Below, piece after piece: positions 10,221 through 23,198 of a stretch of DNA of 64,000 nucleotides; the first letter of the stretch is position 1; the number at the start of each line of letters is the position of its first letter. The DNA comes from Cellulomonas timonensis (lineage in GTDB: Bacteria > Actinomycetota > Actinomycetes > Actinomycetales > Cellulomonadaceae). The notes beneath the pieces were generated by a model. It was not told where the DNA came from, did not search any database, and worked only from the letters and a program-made list of their open reading frames with translations. The position numbers were made by a program, and so were the translations under genes. The stretch is taken from positions 186,001 through 250,000 of the forward strand of contig NZ_FCOT01000011.1 of assembly GCF_900046455.1 (NCBI RefSeq). Direction: 5' to 3'.

Positions 10221-11188
10221 TCACTCGTCGGTGAGCGTGAGGTGCACGCCACCGACGAGCGACGCCGTGATGTTGTAGAGGAACGCGCCGATGGTCGACA
10301 GCGCCGTCAGCAGGAAGACGTCGACGACGGCGACGAGCGTCGCGGCGGAGATGATCCGCTGGAACTCCACGTACTGGAGGACGTTGACGTCGCTCTCCGC
10401 GCCGAGCACCTCCTTGACGAGGGTGTCGACCTGCGTGAAGACGTTGAGGCCGTCCAGGGTGAACCAGACGACGGCTGCGGCCACGACGATCATGATGCCG
10501 ATCGCCACGGAGAGCAGGAACGACAGCTTCATGACGGACCAGGGGTCCACGCGCGAGACAGCGAGCCGCACACGACGCGGGGCCCCGGGCGCCGGGATGG
10601 TCGTCGGGCGGCCCACCGAGGGGCGCTGGGGAGTCGAGCGCGGCGCGTCGGCGGCCGCGTAGGCGCCGGTGTCGGGCTGGTCGTTGGCGGCGCTCGTGGT
10701 CGAGCTCATGGTGTCGTCCTTGGGGCGGGGGTGCGTCGCCGAGGAGAAGGCGGCGCTGGTCGCGGCCGCCGCCTTCTTCAGCGAGGCTGTCACGGAGTCA
10801 ACCGCTACCTGCAACGGCGACGGGGGCTCTTCACTCTCATCCGGTCCGACTGCGCCCGTCCCAGAGTCGCGAGCCGACCCTGAGCCGTTGGAGCTGATCG
10901 GCTCACGTGTGGCGGTCGGCGCGTAGGCCGCTCCGGGGGCGGTCCCCACCGCGTCGGCCTCGGCCTTCGCCGCCGCCGGCCGGGGGGAGGAGGCCGCAGG
11001 CCGTGGCGCGTGGTCGCCGGCGGCCTGCCCGTTCGACGCGGAGGGCGTGGCGCCCTGCCTCGACCCCTCCGTCGCGTCGCCCGTCGGCCCAGCGCCCGTC
11101 GCGCCGCCCGCCGCCTTGGCGGGCGGGCGGTTGGAGGGCGTCACTGCTCGTTTGCGTGGCGGGATCGACGGCGGAACGGAATCGCTGC

Positions 11189-11192
<4 letters not shown>
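10221..11192 (-). CDS. DUF3566 domain membrane protein
   Basis: The 323-aa protein has a long low-complexity N-terminal half rich in Ala, Pro, Ser and Gly (about residues 1-200), then a DUF3566 domain. That domain shows [24 protein letters not shown], a first membrane helix at about residues 222-245, an intervening extracellular stretch and a second helix ending before [16 protein letters not shown]. It follows gyrA in most actinobacteria. The family has two membrane helices and no known enzyme activity. The start ATG overlaps the gyrA stop (ATGA) and has GGAGG upstream, so it is translationally coupled to gyrA. Confidence 0.9.
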
Positions 11193-13801
<2,609 letters not shown>

Positions 13802-13844
13802 AGATCAGTCCTTGGTCTCGCGTGGGGGCGGATGCGCGCACTCC

Positions 13845-15884
13845 TCAGATGTCGAGGAAGCGCACGTCCTTCGCGTTGCGCTGGATGAACGAACGACGCT
13901 GCTCGACGTCTTCGCCCATGAGCACGGAGAACGTCTGGTCGGCCGCCGCGGCCTCGTCGAGCGTCACCTGGAGCAACGTGCGGTGCTCCGGGTCCATGGT
14001 CGTGTCCCAGAGCTCGGTGTAGTCCATCTCGCCGAGACCCTTGTAGCGCTGGATCGCGTTGTCCTTCGGGATCCGCTTGCCGTGCGCCTGCCCGTCGAGG
14101 AGCACGGCGTCGCGCTCCCGGTCGGAGTAGACGTAGTCGTGCGGCGCGTTCGTCCACTTGATCCGGTACAGCGGCGGCTGTGCCAGGTAGACGAATCCGC
14201 CCTTGATGAGCCCCGGCATGTACCGGAACAGCAGGGTGAGGAGCAGCGTGCGGATGTGCTGGCCGTCGACGTCCGCGTCGGCCATCAGCACGATCTTGTG
14301 GTACCTCAGCTTGGAGATGTCGAAGTCCTCGCCGATGCCGGTGCCGAACGCGGTGATCAGCGCCTGCACCTCCTGGTTGCCCAGGGCACGGTCCAGCCGC
14401 GCGCGCTCGACGTTGAGGATCTTGCCTCGGATCGGCAGGATCGCCTGCGTGCGCGGGTTGCGCCCACGGACGGCCGAGCCGCCTGCCGAGTCGCCCTCGA
14501 CGATGTAGACCTCGCACTCCTCCGGGCGGTTCGACTGGCAGTCCTTGAGCTTGCCCGGCATGCCACCCGACTCGAGCAGGCCCTTGCGCCGCGTCGCCTC
14601 ACGCGCCTTGCGGGCCGCCATGCGGGCCGCCGCGGCCTGCTGCGACTTGCGGATGACGTCGCGCGCCTCGTTCGGGTGGGAGTCCAGCCAGTCGCCGAGC
14701 TGCTCGTTGACCACGCGCTGCACGAACGTCTTGGCCTCGGTGTTGCCGAGCTTCGTCTTCGTCTGGCCCTCGAACTGCGGCTCGCCGAGCTTGATCGAGA
14801 TGACAGCCGTGAGCCCCTCGCGGATGTCGTCGCCGGTGAGGTTCTCGTCCTTCTCCTTGAGCAGCCCCTTCTCGCGCGCGTAGCGGTTGATCAGGGACGT
14901 CATGGCCGCGCGGAAGCCCTCTTCGTGGGTTCCGCCCTCGGTCGTGGAGATGGTGTTCGCGTAGGTGTGCACCGACTCGGAGTACGCGGTGGTCCACTGC
15001 AGCGCGATCTCGACGGAGATGCGGCGCTCCACGTCCTCCGACTCGAAGTTGATGATGTCGGGGTGGACCAGCTCGACCTTCTTGATCGAATTCAGGTAGT
15101 GGACGTAGTCCACGAGGCCGCCGTCGTACTTGTAGGTGACGGTCCGCTGCTGCGGCGCCTCCGCCTCCTCCGTGACCTCGTCCTCGGTGCCGATGTGGCC
15201 CGGGCGCTCGTCGGTCAGCGTGATCTGCAGGCCCTTGTTGAGGAAGGCCATCTGCTGGAAGCGCGACCGCAGCGTCTCGAAGTCATACGTCGTCGTCTCG
15301 AAGATCTGGTCGTCGGCCCAGAACGTGACGACAGTGCCCTGCTCGTCCGTCATCTCGCCCTTGGCCAGCGGGGCCTGAGGCGCGCCGCGCATGTACTCCT
15401 GGCGGTAGACGTTGCCCTTGCGGACCTCGACCGCGAGCCGCTCGGAGAGCGCGTTCACCACTGAGACGCCGACCCCGTGCAGGCCACCCGAGACCGAGTA
15501 CCCCGCGCCACCGAACTTGCCACCCGCGTGCAGCACCGTCAGCACGACCTCGACGGCCGGCTTGCCCTCGGACTGCACGATGTCGACGGGGATGCCACGA
15601 CCGTTGTCGGTGACCCGGACGCCACCGTCCTCGAGCAGGCTCACCTCGATGTGATCGCAGTACCCCGCCATGGCCTCGTCCACGGAGTTGTCGACGACCT
15701 CGTAGACAAGGTGGTGCAGGCCACGCTCACCGGTGGAGCCGATGTACATGCCGGGACGCTTGCGGACAGCCTCGAGGCCTTCGAGGACCGTGATCGCGCT
15801 GGCGTCGTAGCCGCCGTTGGAAGATGCTGGGGGGGTGCCGTCAGTCGACGTCGAAGCTTCGTCGGTCAGGCTCTGGTCGGCCAC
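13845..15884 (-). CDS. gyrB: DNA gyrase subunit B
   Basis: The 679-aa ATPase subunit of gyrase has the GHKL fold: [27 protein letters not shown] (ATP/Mg Asn) and [15 protein letters not shown]. The TOPRIM region carries [10 protein letters not shown] and [15 protein letters not shown], and the C-terminus reads [19 protein letters not shown]. Length is normal. The start is GTG 15884; GAGGAG lies about eleven bases upstream, slightly distant. A 210-bp leader contains a -10-like TAGACT and a perfect inverted repeat just after the inferred transcription start, possible sites for supercoiling-dependent control. Confidence 0.98.
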   Translation of the reverse strand: MADQSLTDEASTSTDGTPPASSNGGYDASAITVLEGLEAVRKRPGMYIGSTGERGLHHLVYEVVDNSVDEAMAGYCDHIEVSLLEDGGVRVTDNGRGIPVDIVQSEGKPAVEVVLTVLHAGGKFGGAGYSVSGGLHGVGVSVVNALSERLAVEVRKGNVYRQEYMRGAPQAPLAKGEMTDEQGTVVTFWADDQIFETTTYDFETLRSRFQQMAFLNKGLQITLTDERPGHIGTEDEVTEEAEAPQQRTVTYKYDGGLVDYVHYLNSIKKVELVHPDIINFESEDVERRISVEIALQWTTAYSESVHTYANTISTTEGGTHEEGFRAAMTSLINRYAREKGLLKEKDENLTGDDIREGLTAVISIKLGEPQFEGQTKTKLGNTEAKTFVQRVVNEQLGDWLDSHPNEARDVIRKSQQAAAARMAARKAREATRRKGLLESGGMPGKLKDCQSNRPEECEVYIVEGDSAGGSAVRGRNPRTQAILPIRGKILNVERARLDRALGNQEVQALITAFGTGIGEDFDISKLRYHKIVLMADADVDGQHIRTLLLTLLFRYMPGLIKGGFVYLAQPPLYRIKWTNAPHDYVYSDRERDAVLLDGQAHGKRIPKDNAIQRYKGLGEMDYTELWDTTMDPEHRTLLQVTLDEAAAADQTFSVLMGEDVEQRRSFIQRNAKDVRFLDI

Positions 15885-15960
15885 TGGTTGCGGTGCTCCT
15901 CAAGGTCTCACACGCGGACGGGGCGATCCCAGAGAGCGGATCACCCCATGACGCTGGAGT

Positions 15961-16000
15961 TCTTGGCGCAGACGCGCCAAGAATGACCCTCACAGTCTAC
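15961..16000 (-). promoter_or_regulatory. gyrB promoter -10 and leader inverted repeat
   Basis: On the minus strand TAGACT (16000-15995) fits an actinobacterial -10 element. Four to six bases after the inferred start is a perfect 10-bp inverted repeat with a 4-nt loop (TTCTTGGCGC at 15961-15970, complement at 15975-15984). The gyrB leader would be about 105 nt. The repeat could be a repressor operator or a 5' mRNA stem. It is also 111 bp past the dciA-like stop and might act as that operon's terminator, although no T-tract is present. Confidence 0.45.
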
Positions 16001-16094
16001 CTGGACATAGGTTCTGGACCCCCCTCGGGGGCGGCGCGGCGGGGGATGCCCTCAGGGTGGGCCCAGGTGATCCCCAGATCGACCCCTGGAAGCC

Positions 16095-16661
16095 TCAGCC
16101 GAAGGTGTCGCGGGGCCCGCGGCCCGGCACCGAGCGAGGCCCGCGCTTGAACCCCGGACCAGCCGGGCCGAGCACTCGCACCTCGCGCACCACGTCCTCG
16201 CCCACCACCGTCGCGATCTCGCGGAGCATCGCCGACGAGTACAGCCGGACGTTCGTCGCATACGCCGTCGAGTCGGCCCGGACCGTGAGGACCCCGTCCT
16301 CGACCGTCTCCGGGACGCAGTGATCGGCCCCGTCGCCGACGATCTCGCGCCACCGCCCCATCAGGCCGCCCACTGACAGCTTCTGCACCCAGCCCTGGTT
16401 GCGCACCAGCACCGGCAGCGTCGCGCCGATCATCTGCGGGTCTCGGCCGCCCGGCCCCGAGGTGCCGCGCGGAATGTCCAGGGGTGAGCGGCGGGGGGCC
16501 TGACCAGGGCGGATGCCCTTGGCACGGGCTGCCTCCTTGGCCCGCTCCAAGGCGGCCCGCGCGACCTGGGCAGGCGGGATCAGGTCGACGACCTCGCCTG
16601 CGGGGACACCATCGACCGCGGGCGCGGGAGCCGTCGGGACGTCAGGCTGCTCAGAGGACAC
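16095..16661 (-). CDS. DciA-like DUF721 protein
   Basis: The 188-aa protein has a disordered charged N-terminal half ([28 protein letters not shown]) and a C-terminal DUF721 fold from about residue 95. That fold shows [40 protein letters not shown] and [13 protein letters not shown]721 proteins include DciA, the ancestral loader of replicative helicase DnaB in bacteria lacking DnaC. Its place in the dnaA-dnaN-recF-gyrB cluster fits a replication role. GTG 16661 follows GGAGG and overlaps the recF 3' end by 11 bases. Confidence 0.85.
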   Translation of the reverse strand: MSSEQPDVPTAPAPAVDGVPAGEVVDLIPPAQVARAALERAKEAARAKGIRPGQAPRRSPLDIPRGTSGPGGRDPQMIGATLPVLVRNQGWVQKLSVGGLMGRWREIVGDGADHCVPETVEDGVLTVRADSTAYATNVRLYSSAMLREIATVVGEDVVREVRVLGPAGPGFKRGPRSVPGRGPRDTFG

Positions 16662-17910
16662 GCTCCACCTCCCCGCCCATCACCTGCACGCGGGCGCCCG
16701 CGAGCTGCTCGGGGACGTCGCCGGGCACTGCCGCCGTGATGAGCACCTGCCGCGCGGGCGCCACGAGCTCCGCGAGCCGGTCCCGGCGCCGCACATCCAG
16801 CTCGGCGAACACGTCGTCCAGGATCAGCACGGGCTCGCCGTCCTCGCCCCAGTCGGCCATCCACAGATCGCCGTCCTGCGCCGCGCCGTCGATCTGGTCC
16901 GGCCCGCGCGTCAGCAACGTGTACGACGCGAGCCGCAGCGCGAGGGCGAAGGACCAGGACTCGCCATGGCTGGCGTACCCCTTGGCGGGCAGCCCGCCCA
17001 ACGTCAGGGTCAGATCGTCGCGGTGCGGGCCCACCAGGCACACGCCCCGTTCGATCTCCTTCGCGCGCAGCGCGCCCATGGCCTCGAGGAGCTGGGCCTC
17101 GACGACAGCCGCCGGCGCTGGCCCGAGCCCTTCGCCGGCCAGGGGAGCCCCGTCGGATCGGCCGGCTCCCTGGAGTGCGGCGTCGAGCGACGCGCGGTAG
17201 GTGACCACAGCCTCGCCCTGCCCGGCGCTGACCTGCTCATACGCCCGCGCGACATGCGGGGCGAGGGCCGCCACGATGGCCCGGCGCGCCACGATCAGCT
17301 CCGCGCCGACCTGGGCCAGCTTCGCGTCCCAGACGTCCAACGTGCGCAGATCAGCGCCACCACGGGAGCCGCGCATCGCCTGCCCCGCCGACTTCAACAA
17401 CGCGCTGCGCTGGCGCAACACCCGGTCGTAGTCGGCGATGACCCCGGCGAGCCGCGGTGTCACCAGCACCGCCAGCTCGTCGAGGAACCGCCGACGGCCA
17501 TCCGGGTCGCCCTTGACCAACGCCAGGTCCTCCGGTGCGAACAGCACCGTGCGCAGCAGCCCGAGGATGTCGCGCGCCCGGCCCGGGGAGCCCCCGTTCA
17601 CCCGGGAGCGGTTCGCCTTGCCCGGGGTGATCTCGACCTCGACCAGGCTGGTCCGCACGGAGTCCCGCTCGTCGGCGCGCTCACGCACCACCTTCGCCCT
17701 GACCACCGCCCGGTCCGCGCCGGCCCGCACCAGGGCGGCGTCCGACGGCACCCGGTGGCTGCCCAGGGTGGCGATATACCCCACCGCCTCGACCAGGTTC
17801 GTCTTGCCCTGCCCGTTGGGGCCCACCAACGCGGTCACCCCCGGGTCGAGCGGGAGCTCGATCTGCCGGTAGGAGCGGAAATCCGTCAAAGAGAGATAGG
17901 AGACATACAT
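16651..17910 (-). CDS. recF: DNA replication and repair protein RecF
   Basis: This 419-aa SMC-like ATPase loads RecA at single-strand gaps with RecO and RecR. Walker A GPNGQGKT is at residues 30-37, the ABC signature lies in [15 protein letters not shown] and Walker B in [13 protein letters not shown]. Length suits actinobacterial RecF. The ATG at 17910 is ten bases from the gnd stop with no clear Shine-Dalgarno sequence, so translation may depend on coupling. The gene belongs to the leftward operon dnaN-gnd-recF-dciA. Confidence 0.97.
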   Translation of the reverse strand: MYVSYLSLTDFRSYRQIELPLDPGVTALVGPNGQGKTNLVEAVGYIATLGSHRVPSDAALVRAGADRAVVRAKVVRERADERDSVRTSLVEVEITPGKANRSRVNGGSPGRARDILGLLRTVLFAPEDLALVKGDPDGRRRFLDELAVLVTPRLAGVIADYDRVLRQRSALLKSAGQAMRGSRGGADLRTLDVWDAKLAQVGAELIVARRAIVAALAPHVARAYEQVSAGQGEAVVTYRASLDAALQGAGRSDGAPLAGEGLGPAPAAVVEAQLLEAMGALRAKEIERGVCLVGPHRDDLTLTLGGLPAKGYASHGESWSFALALRLASYTLLTRGPDQIDGAAQDGDLWMADWGEDGEPVLILDDVFAELDVRRRDRLAELVAPARQVLITAAVPGDVPEQLAGARVQVMGGEVERVL

Positions 17911-17919
17911 CTGTGCAGG

Positions 17920-18870
17920 TCAGGCCGGTGCCACGGGAGGAGCGGATGGGGACGACAGGCCGACGCCGCCAGTCGACGAAGACGACCCGGCCGGACGCAC
18001 GGCATGCCCCCCGAACTGCTGGCGCAACGCGGCCACGGCCTTCATCGCCGGCGACTGGCCCTGCCGCGACGAGAACCTCGCGAACAGCGCCGCGGAGATC
18101 ACGGGCAACGGGACCGCCAGCTCGATCGCCTCGTCCACAGTCCACCGGCCCTCGCCGGAGTCGTCGACCCAGTCCTCGATGGCCGAGAGGTCCTGGTCCT
18201 CCTCCAGCGCGGCGACCAGCAGGTCCAGCAGCCAGGAGCGCACCACGGTGCCGCGCGACCACGCCTTGAGGGTGCCGGGGACATCCGTGATGAGCCCCTT
18301 CGCCTCGAGGAGCTCATAACCCTCGGCGTAGGCCTGCATCAGGCCGTACTCGATCCCGTTGTGCACCATCTTGGCGTAGTGGCCGGCGCCCACCGGGCCC
18401 GCGTGCACGAAGCCCTCGTCGCGCGGGCCCTCGGGGCGCAGGGCGTCGAAGATCGGCATCGCGCGGGCCACATCGTCGGCCGCGCCGCCCACCATGAGCC
18501 CGTAGCCGTTCTCCACCCCCCAGATGCCACCCGAGACCCCGACGTCCAGGTAGCCGATCTGCCGTGCGGCGAACATCTCGCCGTGCCGCTCGTCGTCAGC
18601 GAAGTAGGAGTTGCCACCGTCCAGCACCAGGTCGCCCGGCGCCAACAGCTCGGAGAGCTCGGTCAGCACGGTGTGCGTCACCTCGCCGGCCGGGACCATC
18701 ACCCAGATGATCCGCCCGCCCGAGGGCAGCGACCCTGCCAACTCGGCGAGGGTGGCCGTGTCCGACACGTCAGGACGCGGGTCGTAGCCGGACACCTCGA
18801 TGCCCGCGGCACGGATACGGGTGCGCATGTTCGCGCCCATCCTGCCGAGTCCGACCAGACCGATGTGCAT
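17920..18870 (-). CDS. gnd: 6-phosphogluconate dehydrogenase, decarboxylating (short type)
   Basis: The 316-aa enzyme oxidatively decarboxylates 6-phosphogluconate to ribulose 5-phosphate. The N-terminal Rossmann fold begins MHIGLVGLGRMGANM. Substrate and catalytic motifs are DGGNSYFAD, GVSGGIWGVENGYGLMVGG and KMVHNGIEYGLMQAYAEG (catalytic Lys and Asn). The length and the NGIEYG motif mark the short form that is often NAD-linked. ATG 18870 follows GGAAGG by seven bases; a longer start (18897) is less likely. The extra 25-residue Gly/Ser/Pro tail is unusual. In actinobacteria gnd commonly lies between dnaN and recF. Confidence 0.95.
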   Translation of the reverse strand: MHIGLVGLGRMGANMRTRIRAAGIEVSGYDPRPDVSDTATLAELAGSLPSGGRIIWVMVPAGEVTHTVLTELSELLAPGDLVLDGGNSYFADDERHGEMFAARQIGYLDVGVSGGIWGVENGYGLMVGGAADDVARAMPIFDALRPEGPRDEGFVHAGPVGAGHYAKMVHNGIEYGLMQAYAEGYELLEAKGLITDVPGTLKAWSRGTVVRSWLLDLLVAALEEDQDLSAIEDWVDDSGEGRWTVDEAIELAVPLPVISAALFARFSSRQGQSPAMKAVAALRQQFGGHAVRPAGSSSSTGGVGLSSPSAPPVAPA

Positions 18871-18950
18871 GACGTCGCCTTCCTTCCAGGGGCTCAACCT
18901 CGGCGACAGTGTCTCGCCACGTGCCCTCAGGCGCCTGTTCGCGCCGGTTG

Positions 18951-20081
18951 TCAGCTGGCGAACCGGATCGGCACCAGCAGGTACCGGTACTCCTGCAGGT
19001 CGTCACCCTCGAGGGAGTCTTGGCCGGTGAACTCCACCGGCTTGTTCGGGTGGGTGAACGACAGCCGCACGAACGGGGTCGTCAGGGCCCCGAGGCCGTC
19101 CAGCAGGAACTGCGGGTTGAAGGCCACCGAGATGTCCTCGCCCACCAGTGTCGCCTCGAGGGCCTCGGACGCCTGTGCGTCGTCACCCTGGCCGGCGTCG
19201 AGGACGACCTGGCCCTCGGTGAACGACAGCCGGATCGGGGTGTTGCGCTCGGCGACGAGTGCGACGCGCTTCGCGGCATCGGCGAGCGACTGCGTCAGCA
19301 CCACCGCGTGAATGGGGGTCTCGTCGGGGAACAGACGGCGCACCGGCGGGTAGTCGCCGTCCACGAGCAGTGACGTGGTGTGACGGCCGTTCGCCTCGAA
19401 GCCGATGAGGTCGATGCCCTGCCCGGTCGACAGCGCGATGTTGACCGAGGAGCTCGAGCCGAGTGACTTCGCGGCGTCGGAGAGCGTCCGGGCGCGGACG
19501 AGCGCAGTGGTCGACAGGTCGGGGGAGGCCGGAGTCCAGGTGAGCTGACGCAGTGCGAGCCGGTAGCGGTCGGTGGCGAGGAGCGTGATCTTCTCGCCCT
19601 CGATCTCCATGCGGACACCGGTCAGCAGCGGGAGTGTGTCGTCACGGCTCGCGGCGACAGTCACCTGCGCGACGGCGTGCGCGAGCTCGTCGCCGTCGAC
19701 GGTGCCGGTGACGTCGGGCATCACCGGGAGCGCCGGGTAGTCGTCGACGGGCATCGTCAGCAGCGTGAAGCGGCTGGCCCCACACGTGACTGTGACCTTG
19801 GTGCCGTCGAGGACGACATCGACGGGCTTGGCGGGAAGCGCCCGGGAGATCTCCGCGAGCAGCCGGCCAGAGACGAGCACGACGCCCGGCTCGCTGACGT
19901 CAGCGGGGATCTCAGATCGGGCCGAGACCTCGTAGTCGAAGCTGGAGAGCTGGATGACGCCTGTGGCATCGGCCTCGATGCGCACACCGGCGAGCACCGG
20001 CACAGGAGGACGCGTCGGCAGGCTACGTGCAGTCCACGTGACGGCATCTGCGAGAACGTCACGGTCGACGCGGAACTTCAT
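18951..20081 (-). CDS. dnaN: DNA polymerase III beta sliding clamp
   Basis: The 376-aa ring-forming processivity clamp of DNA polymerase III shows the expected three-domain repeat: MKFRVDRDVLADAVTW, SGRLLAEISRALP, LLATDRYRLALRQL, FPDETP and the C-terminal YRYLLVPIRFAS near the partner-binding pocket. The start MKFRVDRD at 20081 has GAGGGTGGGG upstream; the longer frame reaching 20276 is not family-like. It is separated from dnaA by the 648-bp origin region and probably starts the dnaN-gnd-recF-dciA transcript. Confidence 0.97.
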   Translation of the reverse strand: MKFRVDRDVLADAVTWTARSLPTRPPVPVLAGVRIEADATGVIQLSSFDYEVSARSEIPADVSEPGVVLVSGRLLAEISRALPAKPVDVVLDGTKVTVTCGASRFTLLTMPVDDYPALPVMPDVTGTVDGDELAHAVAQVTVAASRDDTLPLLTGVRMEIEGEKITLLATDRYRLALRQLTWTPASPDLSTTALVRARTLSDAAKSLGSSSSVNIALSTGQGIDLIGFEANGRHTTSLLVDGDYPPVRRLFPDETPIHAVVLTQSLADAAKRVALVAERNTPIRLSFTEGQVVLDAGQGDDAQASEALEATLVGEDISVAFNPQFLLDGLGALTTPFVRLSFTHPNKPVEFTGQDSLEGDDLQEYRYLLVPIRFAS

Positions 20082-20281
20082 GCCCCACCCTCTCGATCCC
20101 TGGCTCAGTGACCCGTGCACCGCGATGAGCCTGTCGGCCATCGGTCCGCGGCGCGGGCCGATGTGGCGAGGGCTGTGCCCGGGTCGGAGGGCAACACTAC
20201 GCGAGAGCGTCCCGCGCCGGTACCGCGAGAGGTGTGTCAGAGCGGGTCTGTCGGCCAGGTTCGCCAGAACCTCCATGACGG

Positions 20282-20560
20282 TGTGCTGATTTCTTTCCTA
20301 GAGGGGACTCGTCGTAGTCATCGGGTCTGTGCATCGTGTGGATGACGTGCGTTCGCGCAGGTCAGCTCGGGTGGGCGGTTGTGCACGGATGGTGGGACGC
20401 AGCGGTGGATGAACAGCGGTTCTGTGGACGAGCACTTTCCCGTGGTTCTCTGTCCACCGACTAGCCCCTTCTCGTCCACATGTGTGGGGCCCTTGTCCAC
20501 CGTCATCCACAGGTCTGTGCACAGGTGTGCACAATCGTCCTACCGATGCTTGGACATGAG
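20282..20560. other. oriC: Chromosomal origin of replication (oriC)
   Basis: This is the 648-bp non-coding gap between dnaN and dnaA. It carries at least six DnaA-box-like 9-mers, mostly one base off TTGTCCACA: TGTGGATGA 20337-20345, TGTGGACGA 20423-20431, CTGTCCACC 20450-20458, TCGTCCACA 20472-20480, TTGTCCACC 20493-20501 and TCATCCACA 20503-20511. They occur in both orientations. The stretch around 20283-20300 (GCTGATTTCTTTCCTA) is locally AT-rich and could be the unwinding element. Gene orientation also diverges from here. Placement between dnaA and dnaN is the actinobacterial norm. Confidence 0.88.
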
Positions 20561-20729
20561 GTTCGACCTTGGCCGCCCATCTAGCGCATACCGGGATGAA
20601 CGGGGCGGGCGTGTCGTGCGGGCAGGGGCATGCGGGCAGGGGCATGCGGGCAGAGCCGATCCAGCCAGAGGTGATCGGCGTCGGGTTCGGGCGAGGCGCG
20701 CAGCCCGGCTGGGCCGCGCACCGGGGGTG

Positions 20730-22190
20730 TCAGCCCCGGTTCTGCTGCTTGATCCGGTTGGTGAGCTCGGTGACCTGGTTGTAGATCGAACGACGCTCAG
20801 CCATCAGCTCGCGGATCTTGCGGTTCGCGTGCATGACGGTGGTGTGGTCACGTCCGCCGAACGCCTGCCCGATCTTGGGCAGCGACAGGTCCGTGAGCTC
20901 CCGGCACAGGTACATGGCGATCTGACGGGCCGTGACGAGCACCCGGGACCTGGAGGAGCCGCACAGGTCCTCGATTGAGAGGCCGAAGTAGGCAGCCGTC
21001 TGCCCGATCACGGCGGTCGCGGTGATCTCGGCCGTCTGGTCGTCCGTGATGAGGTCCTTGAGGACGATCTCGGCGAGGGACAGGTCGACCTGCTGGCGGT
21101 TGAGGTTGGCGAAGGCCGTGACCCGGATGAGGGCGCCCTCGAGCTCGCGGATGTTGCTCGAGATCTTCGACGCGATGTACTCGAGCACGTCGTGCGGCGC
21201 CTGCAGCCGCTCGCTGCCGGCCTTCTTGCGAAGGATCGCGATGCGGGTCTCGAGGTCCGGCGGCTGGACATCGGTGATCAGGCCCCACTCGAAGCGGGAC
21301 CGCATGCGGTCCTCGAACCCGTTGAGCTGCTTAGGCGGCAGGTCGGAGGTGAGCACGATCTGCTTGCTGGCGTTGTGCAGGGTGTTGAAGGTGTGGAAGA
21401 ACTCCTCCATCGTCTGCTCTTTGCCCTGCAGGAACTGGATGTCGTCGATGAGCAGGACATCCACCTCGCGGTAGCGCCGCTGGAAGGCCCCCGCGCGGCC
21501 CTCGCCGATCGAGTTGATGAAGTCGTTCGTGAACTCCTCGGAGTTCACGTAGCGCACGCGCACGCTCGGGTAGAGGTTCTGCGCGTAGTGGCCGATGGCG
21601 TGGAGCAGGTGGGTCTTGCCCAGTCCTGAGTCGCCGTAGATGAACAGCGGGTTGTATGCCTTGGCCGGCGCCTCGGCCACAGCGACCGCGGCAGCGTGCG
21701 CGAATCGGTTCGAGGAGCCGATGACGAACGTCTCGAAGAGGTACTTCGGGTTGAGGCGCGCCGGCTCCGTGGGCGGGGTGCGCCGCGCGGTGCTCATCCG
21801 CACGGGCTCCTGGTCGAGCGGCGCGGCACTCGTCAGGTAGTCCTGCGGGTCAGAGGTGAGGGACTCAGCCGACGCGCCGCGCTGGGGAGTGGACGACGAC
21901 GTCGCAGGCGTGTCAAGCGGGGCCAGGTCGGCGTCGACCGTGATGGCGAACCGGGCCTCACGCCCGAGTGCGGTGGTCAGCGCCTCGGTCACCTCGGCGC
22001 GCACCCGCGTCTCCAGGTACTCCTTGGTGAGGTCGTTGCCGACCGCCAGGAGCATCGTCCCGTCGAGGAGGCCGAGCGGCTGGGCGAGCTTGACGAACGC
22101 GAGCTGGCGCGGCGTGATGTCGGGGCTCGAGTCCAACTGGGAAAGGGCATGAGCCCAGACATGGGCCAGCTGCTCGTCCTGTGGTGACAC
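20730..22190 (-). CDS. dnaA: Chromosomal replication initiator protein DnaA
   Basis: The 486-aa AAA+ initiator binds DnaA boxes and melts oriC. Domain I (about residues 1-90) precedes a short linker. The AAA+ core has [22 protein letters not shown], Walker A GDSGLGKT, Walker [13 protein letters not shown], and RIAILRKKA. Domain IV carries the signature [15 protein letters not shown]. Domain II is short compared with Streptomyces DnaA. The start is GTG 22190 with GAGGG six bases upstream. Two DnaA boxes lie 55-75 bp upstream of the start, consistent with autoregulation. Confidence 0.98.
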   Translation of the reverse strand: MSPQDEQLAHVWAHALSQLDSSPDITPRQLAFVKLAQPLGLLDGTMLLAVGNDLTKEYLETRVRAEVTEALTTALGREARFAITVDADLAPLDTPATSSSTPQRGASAESLTSDPQDYLTSAAPLDQEPVRMSTARRTPPTEPARLNPKYLFETFVIGSSNRFAHAAAVAVAEAPAKAYNPLFIYGDSGLGKTHLLHAIGHYAQNLYPSVRVRYVNSEEFTNDFINSIGEGRAGAFQRRYREVDVLLIDDIQFLQGKEQTMEEFFHTFNTLHNASKQIVLTSDLPPKQLNGFEDRMRSRFEWGLITDVQPPDLETRIAILRKKAGSERLQAPHDVLEYIASKISSNIRELEGALIRVTAFANLNRQQVDLSLAEIVLKDLITDDQTAEITATAVIGQTAAYFGLSIEDLCGSSRSRVLVTARQIAMYLCRELTDLSLPKIGQAFGGRDHTTVMHANRKIRELMAERRSIYNQVTELTNRIKQQNRG

Positions 22191-22244
22191 GTCCTACCCT
22201 CGCTGCTGGTGAAAACTCGTGGTCGAGTGTCACACGCTAGCCGG

Positions 22245-22265
22245 TCATCCACACAGTTATCCACA
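22245..22265. promoter_or_regulatory. Two DnaA boxes upstream of dnaA
   Basis: TCATCCACA (22245-22253) and the perfect TTATCCACA (22257-22265) are 12 bp apart in the same orientation, just upstream of dnaA. They are suitable for feedback control of the dnaA promoter by DnaA. Confidence 0.7.
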
Positions 22266-22496
22266 ACCTGTGTGTGACGGATCTCCGCGCTTCACCGCTC
22301 GGCAGCGAGGCTCGGTGGTGGCCTTGGCCCCGCTCGGCGCGGCGGCCCCAGGTTCGCCTGAGAAGATGAGGCGTACCCGTGGGGGAGACCCCACGGATCA
22401 GCTCGAGCATCATGGCCGTCTCGATCCGTCGAGCGGCCAGAATCGGCCGGGTGGAGGGACGCGATCTGCGCGGACACCTCTCGGCCACCGCCTGGT

Positions 22497-22526
22497 TTGA
22501 CCCTCGGAGCGAGCCCGGCGTAGTGT
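22497..22526 (+). promoter_or_regulatory. Probable rpmH promoter
   Basis: TTGACC (22497-22502) and TAGTGT (22521-22526) are separated by 18 bp, a good match to a housekeeping sigma-70 promoter, about 150 bp upstream of rpmH. It is the best promoter-like sequence in the 485-bp dnaA-rpmH gap. The rest of the gap shows only the two DnaA boxes. Confidence 0.55.
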
Positions 22527-22675
22527 TGACCAGCCCTTCCTGATGGCTCCTGCTGGCGCGCCTTGACGCCGGACGCGCACGTGCGTCGAATAACGGAGCA
22601 GTCGAGCTCGGCACACCTACCTGGTCGCGCGCGACACCGTGCGGGACCGTTGCCCCGAAGTACTTGGAGATCCTC

Positions 22676-22813
22676 GTGAGCAAGCGCACTTTCCAGCCGA
22701 ACAACCGGCGTCGTGCCAAGACCCACGGCTTCCGTCTGCGCATGCGCACGCGTGCAGGCCGTGCGATCCTCGCTGCCCGTCGGCGCAAGGGTCGTACCGA
22801 GCTCTCGGCCTGA
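22676..22813 (+). CDS. rpmH: 50S ribosomal protein L34
   Basis: The 45-aa, extremely basic ribosomal protein has the invariant L34 pattern [39 protein letters not shown] 22676 has GGAG six bases upstream. It is the first gene of the rightward operon rpmH-rnpA-yidD-yidC-jag. Confidence 0.97.
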   Translation: MSKRTFQPNNRRRAKTHGFRLRMRTRAGRAILAARRRKGRTELSA

Positions 22814-22823
22814 CCCACATCCG

Positions 22824-23198
22824 GTGCTGCCCGCAGCGCACCGGATGCGCCGACCTGCGGAATTCGAGCAGGCGGTGCGGCGCGGTGCGCGCGGTGGACG
22901 GGAGTCGCTGGTGGTCCACCTCGTGACTCGGACCGACCCCGGACCTGGTCCGGTGGTCGGTTTCGTCGTGTCCAAGGGGGTCGGGAACGCCGTGGTGCGG
23001 AACAAGGTCAAGCGGCGGTTGCGCGCGTTGGTGCGCGAGCGCTTGACCACGATCCCCGCCGACAGCGGCATCGTGGTGCGTGCCCTCGCGCCCGCAGCAA
23101 CCCGTGAGTACGCCTCGCTGGGCGCCGATCTGGACTCAGCGCTCGACGTCGCGCGAAGCCGCGCGCGTCGACGGTCCGAGGCCGTGGGATCGCGATGA
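22824..23198 (+). CDS. rnpA: Ribonuclease P protein component
   Basis: The 124-aa basic protein assists the RNase P RNA in 5' tRNA maturation. The start GTG 22824 gives the typical actinobacterial N-terminus [20 protein letters not shown]. The core RNR-type motif is present in [19 protein letters not shown]. It begins ten bases after rpmH. The last four bases overlap the yidD start (ATGA), so translation is coupled. Confidence 0.95.
   Translation: MLPAAHRMRRPAEFEQAVRRGARGGRESLVVHLVTRTDPGPGPVVGFVVSKGVGNAVVRNKVKRRLRALVRERLTTIPADSGIVVRALAPAATREYASLGADLDSALDVARSRARRRSEAVGSR

Noticed and set aside
16513-19311. 932-codon open frame opposite recF and gnd
   Set aside because: It lies antisense to two well-matched genes and shows Arg/His-rich, domain-free composition typical of GC-rich shadow frames.
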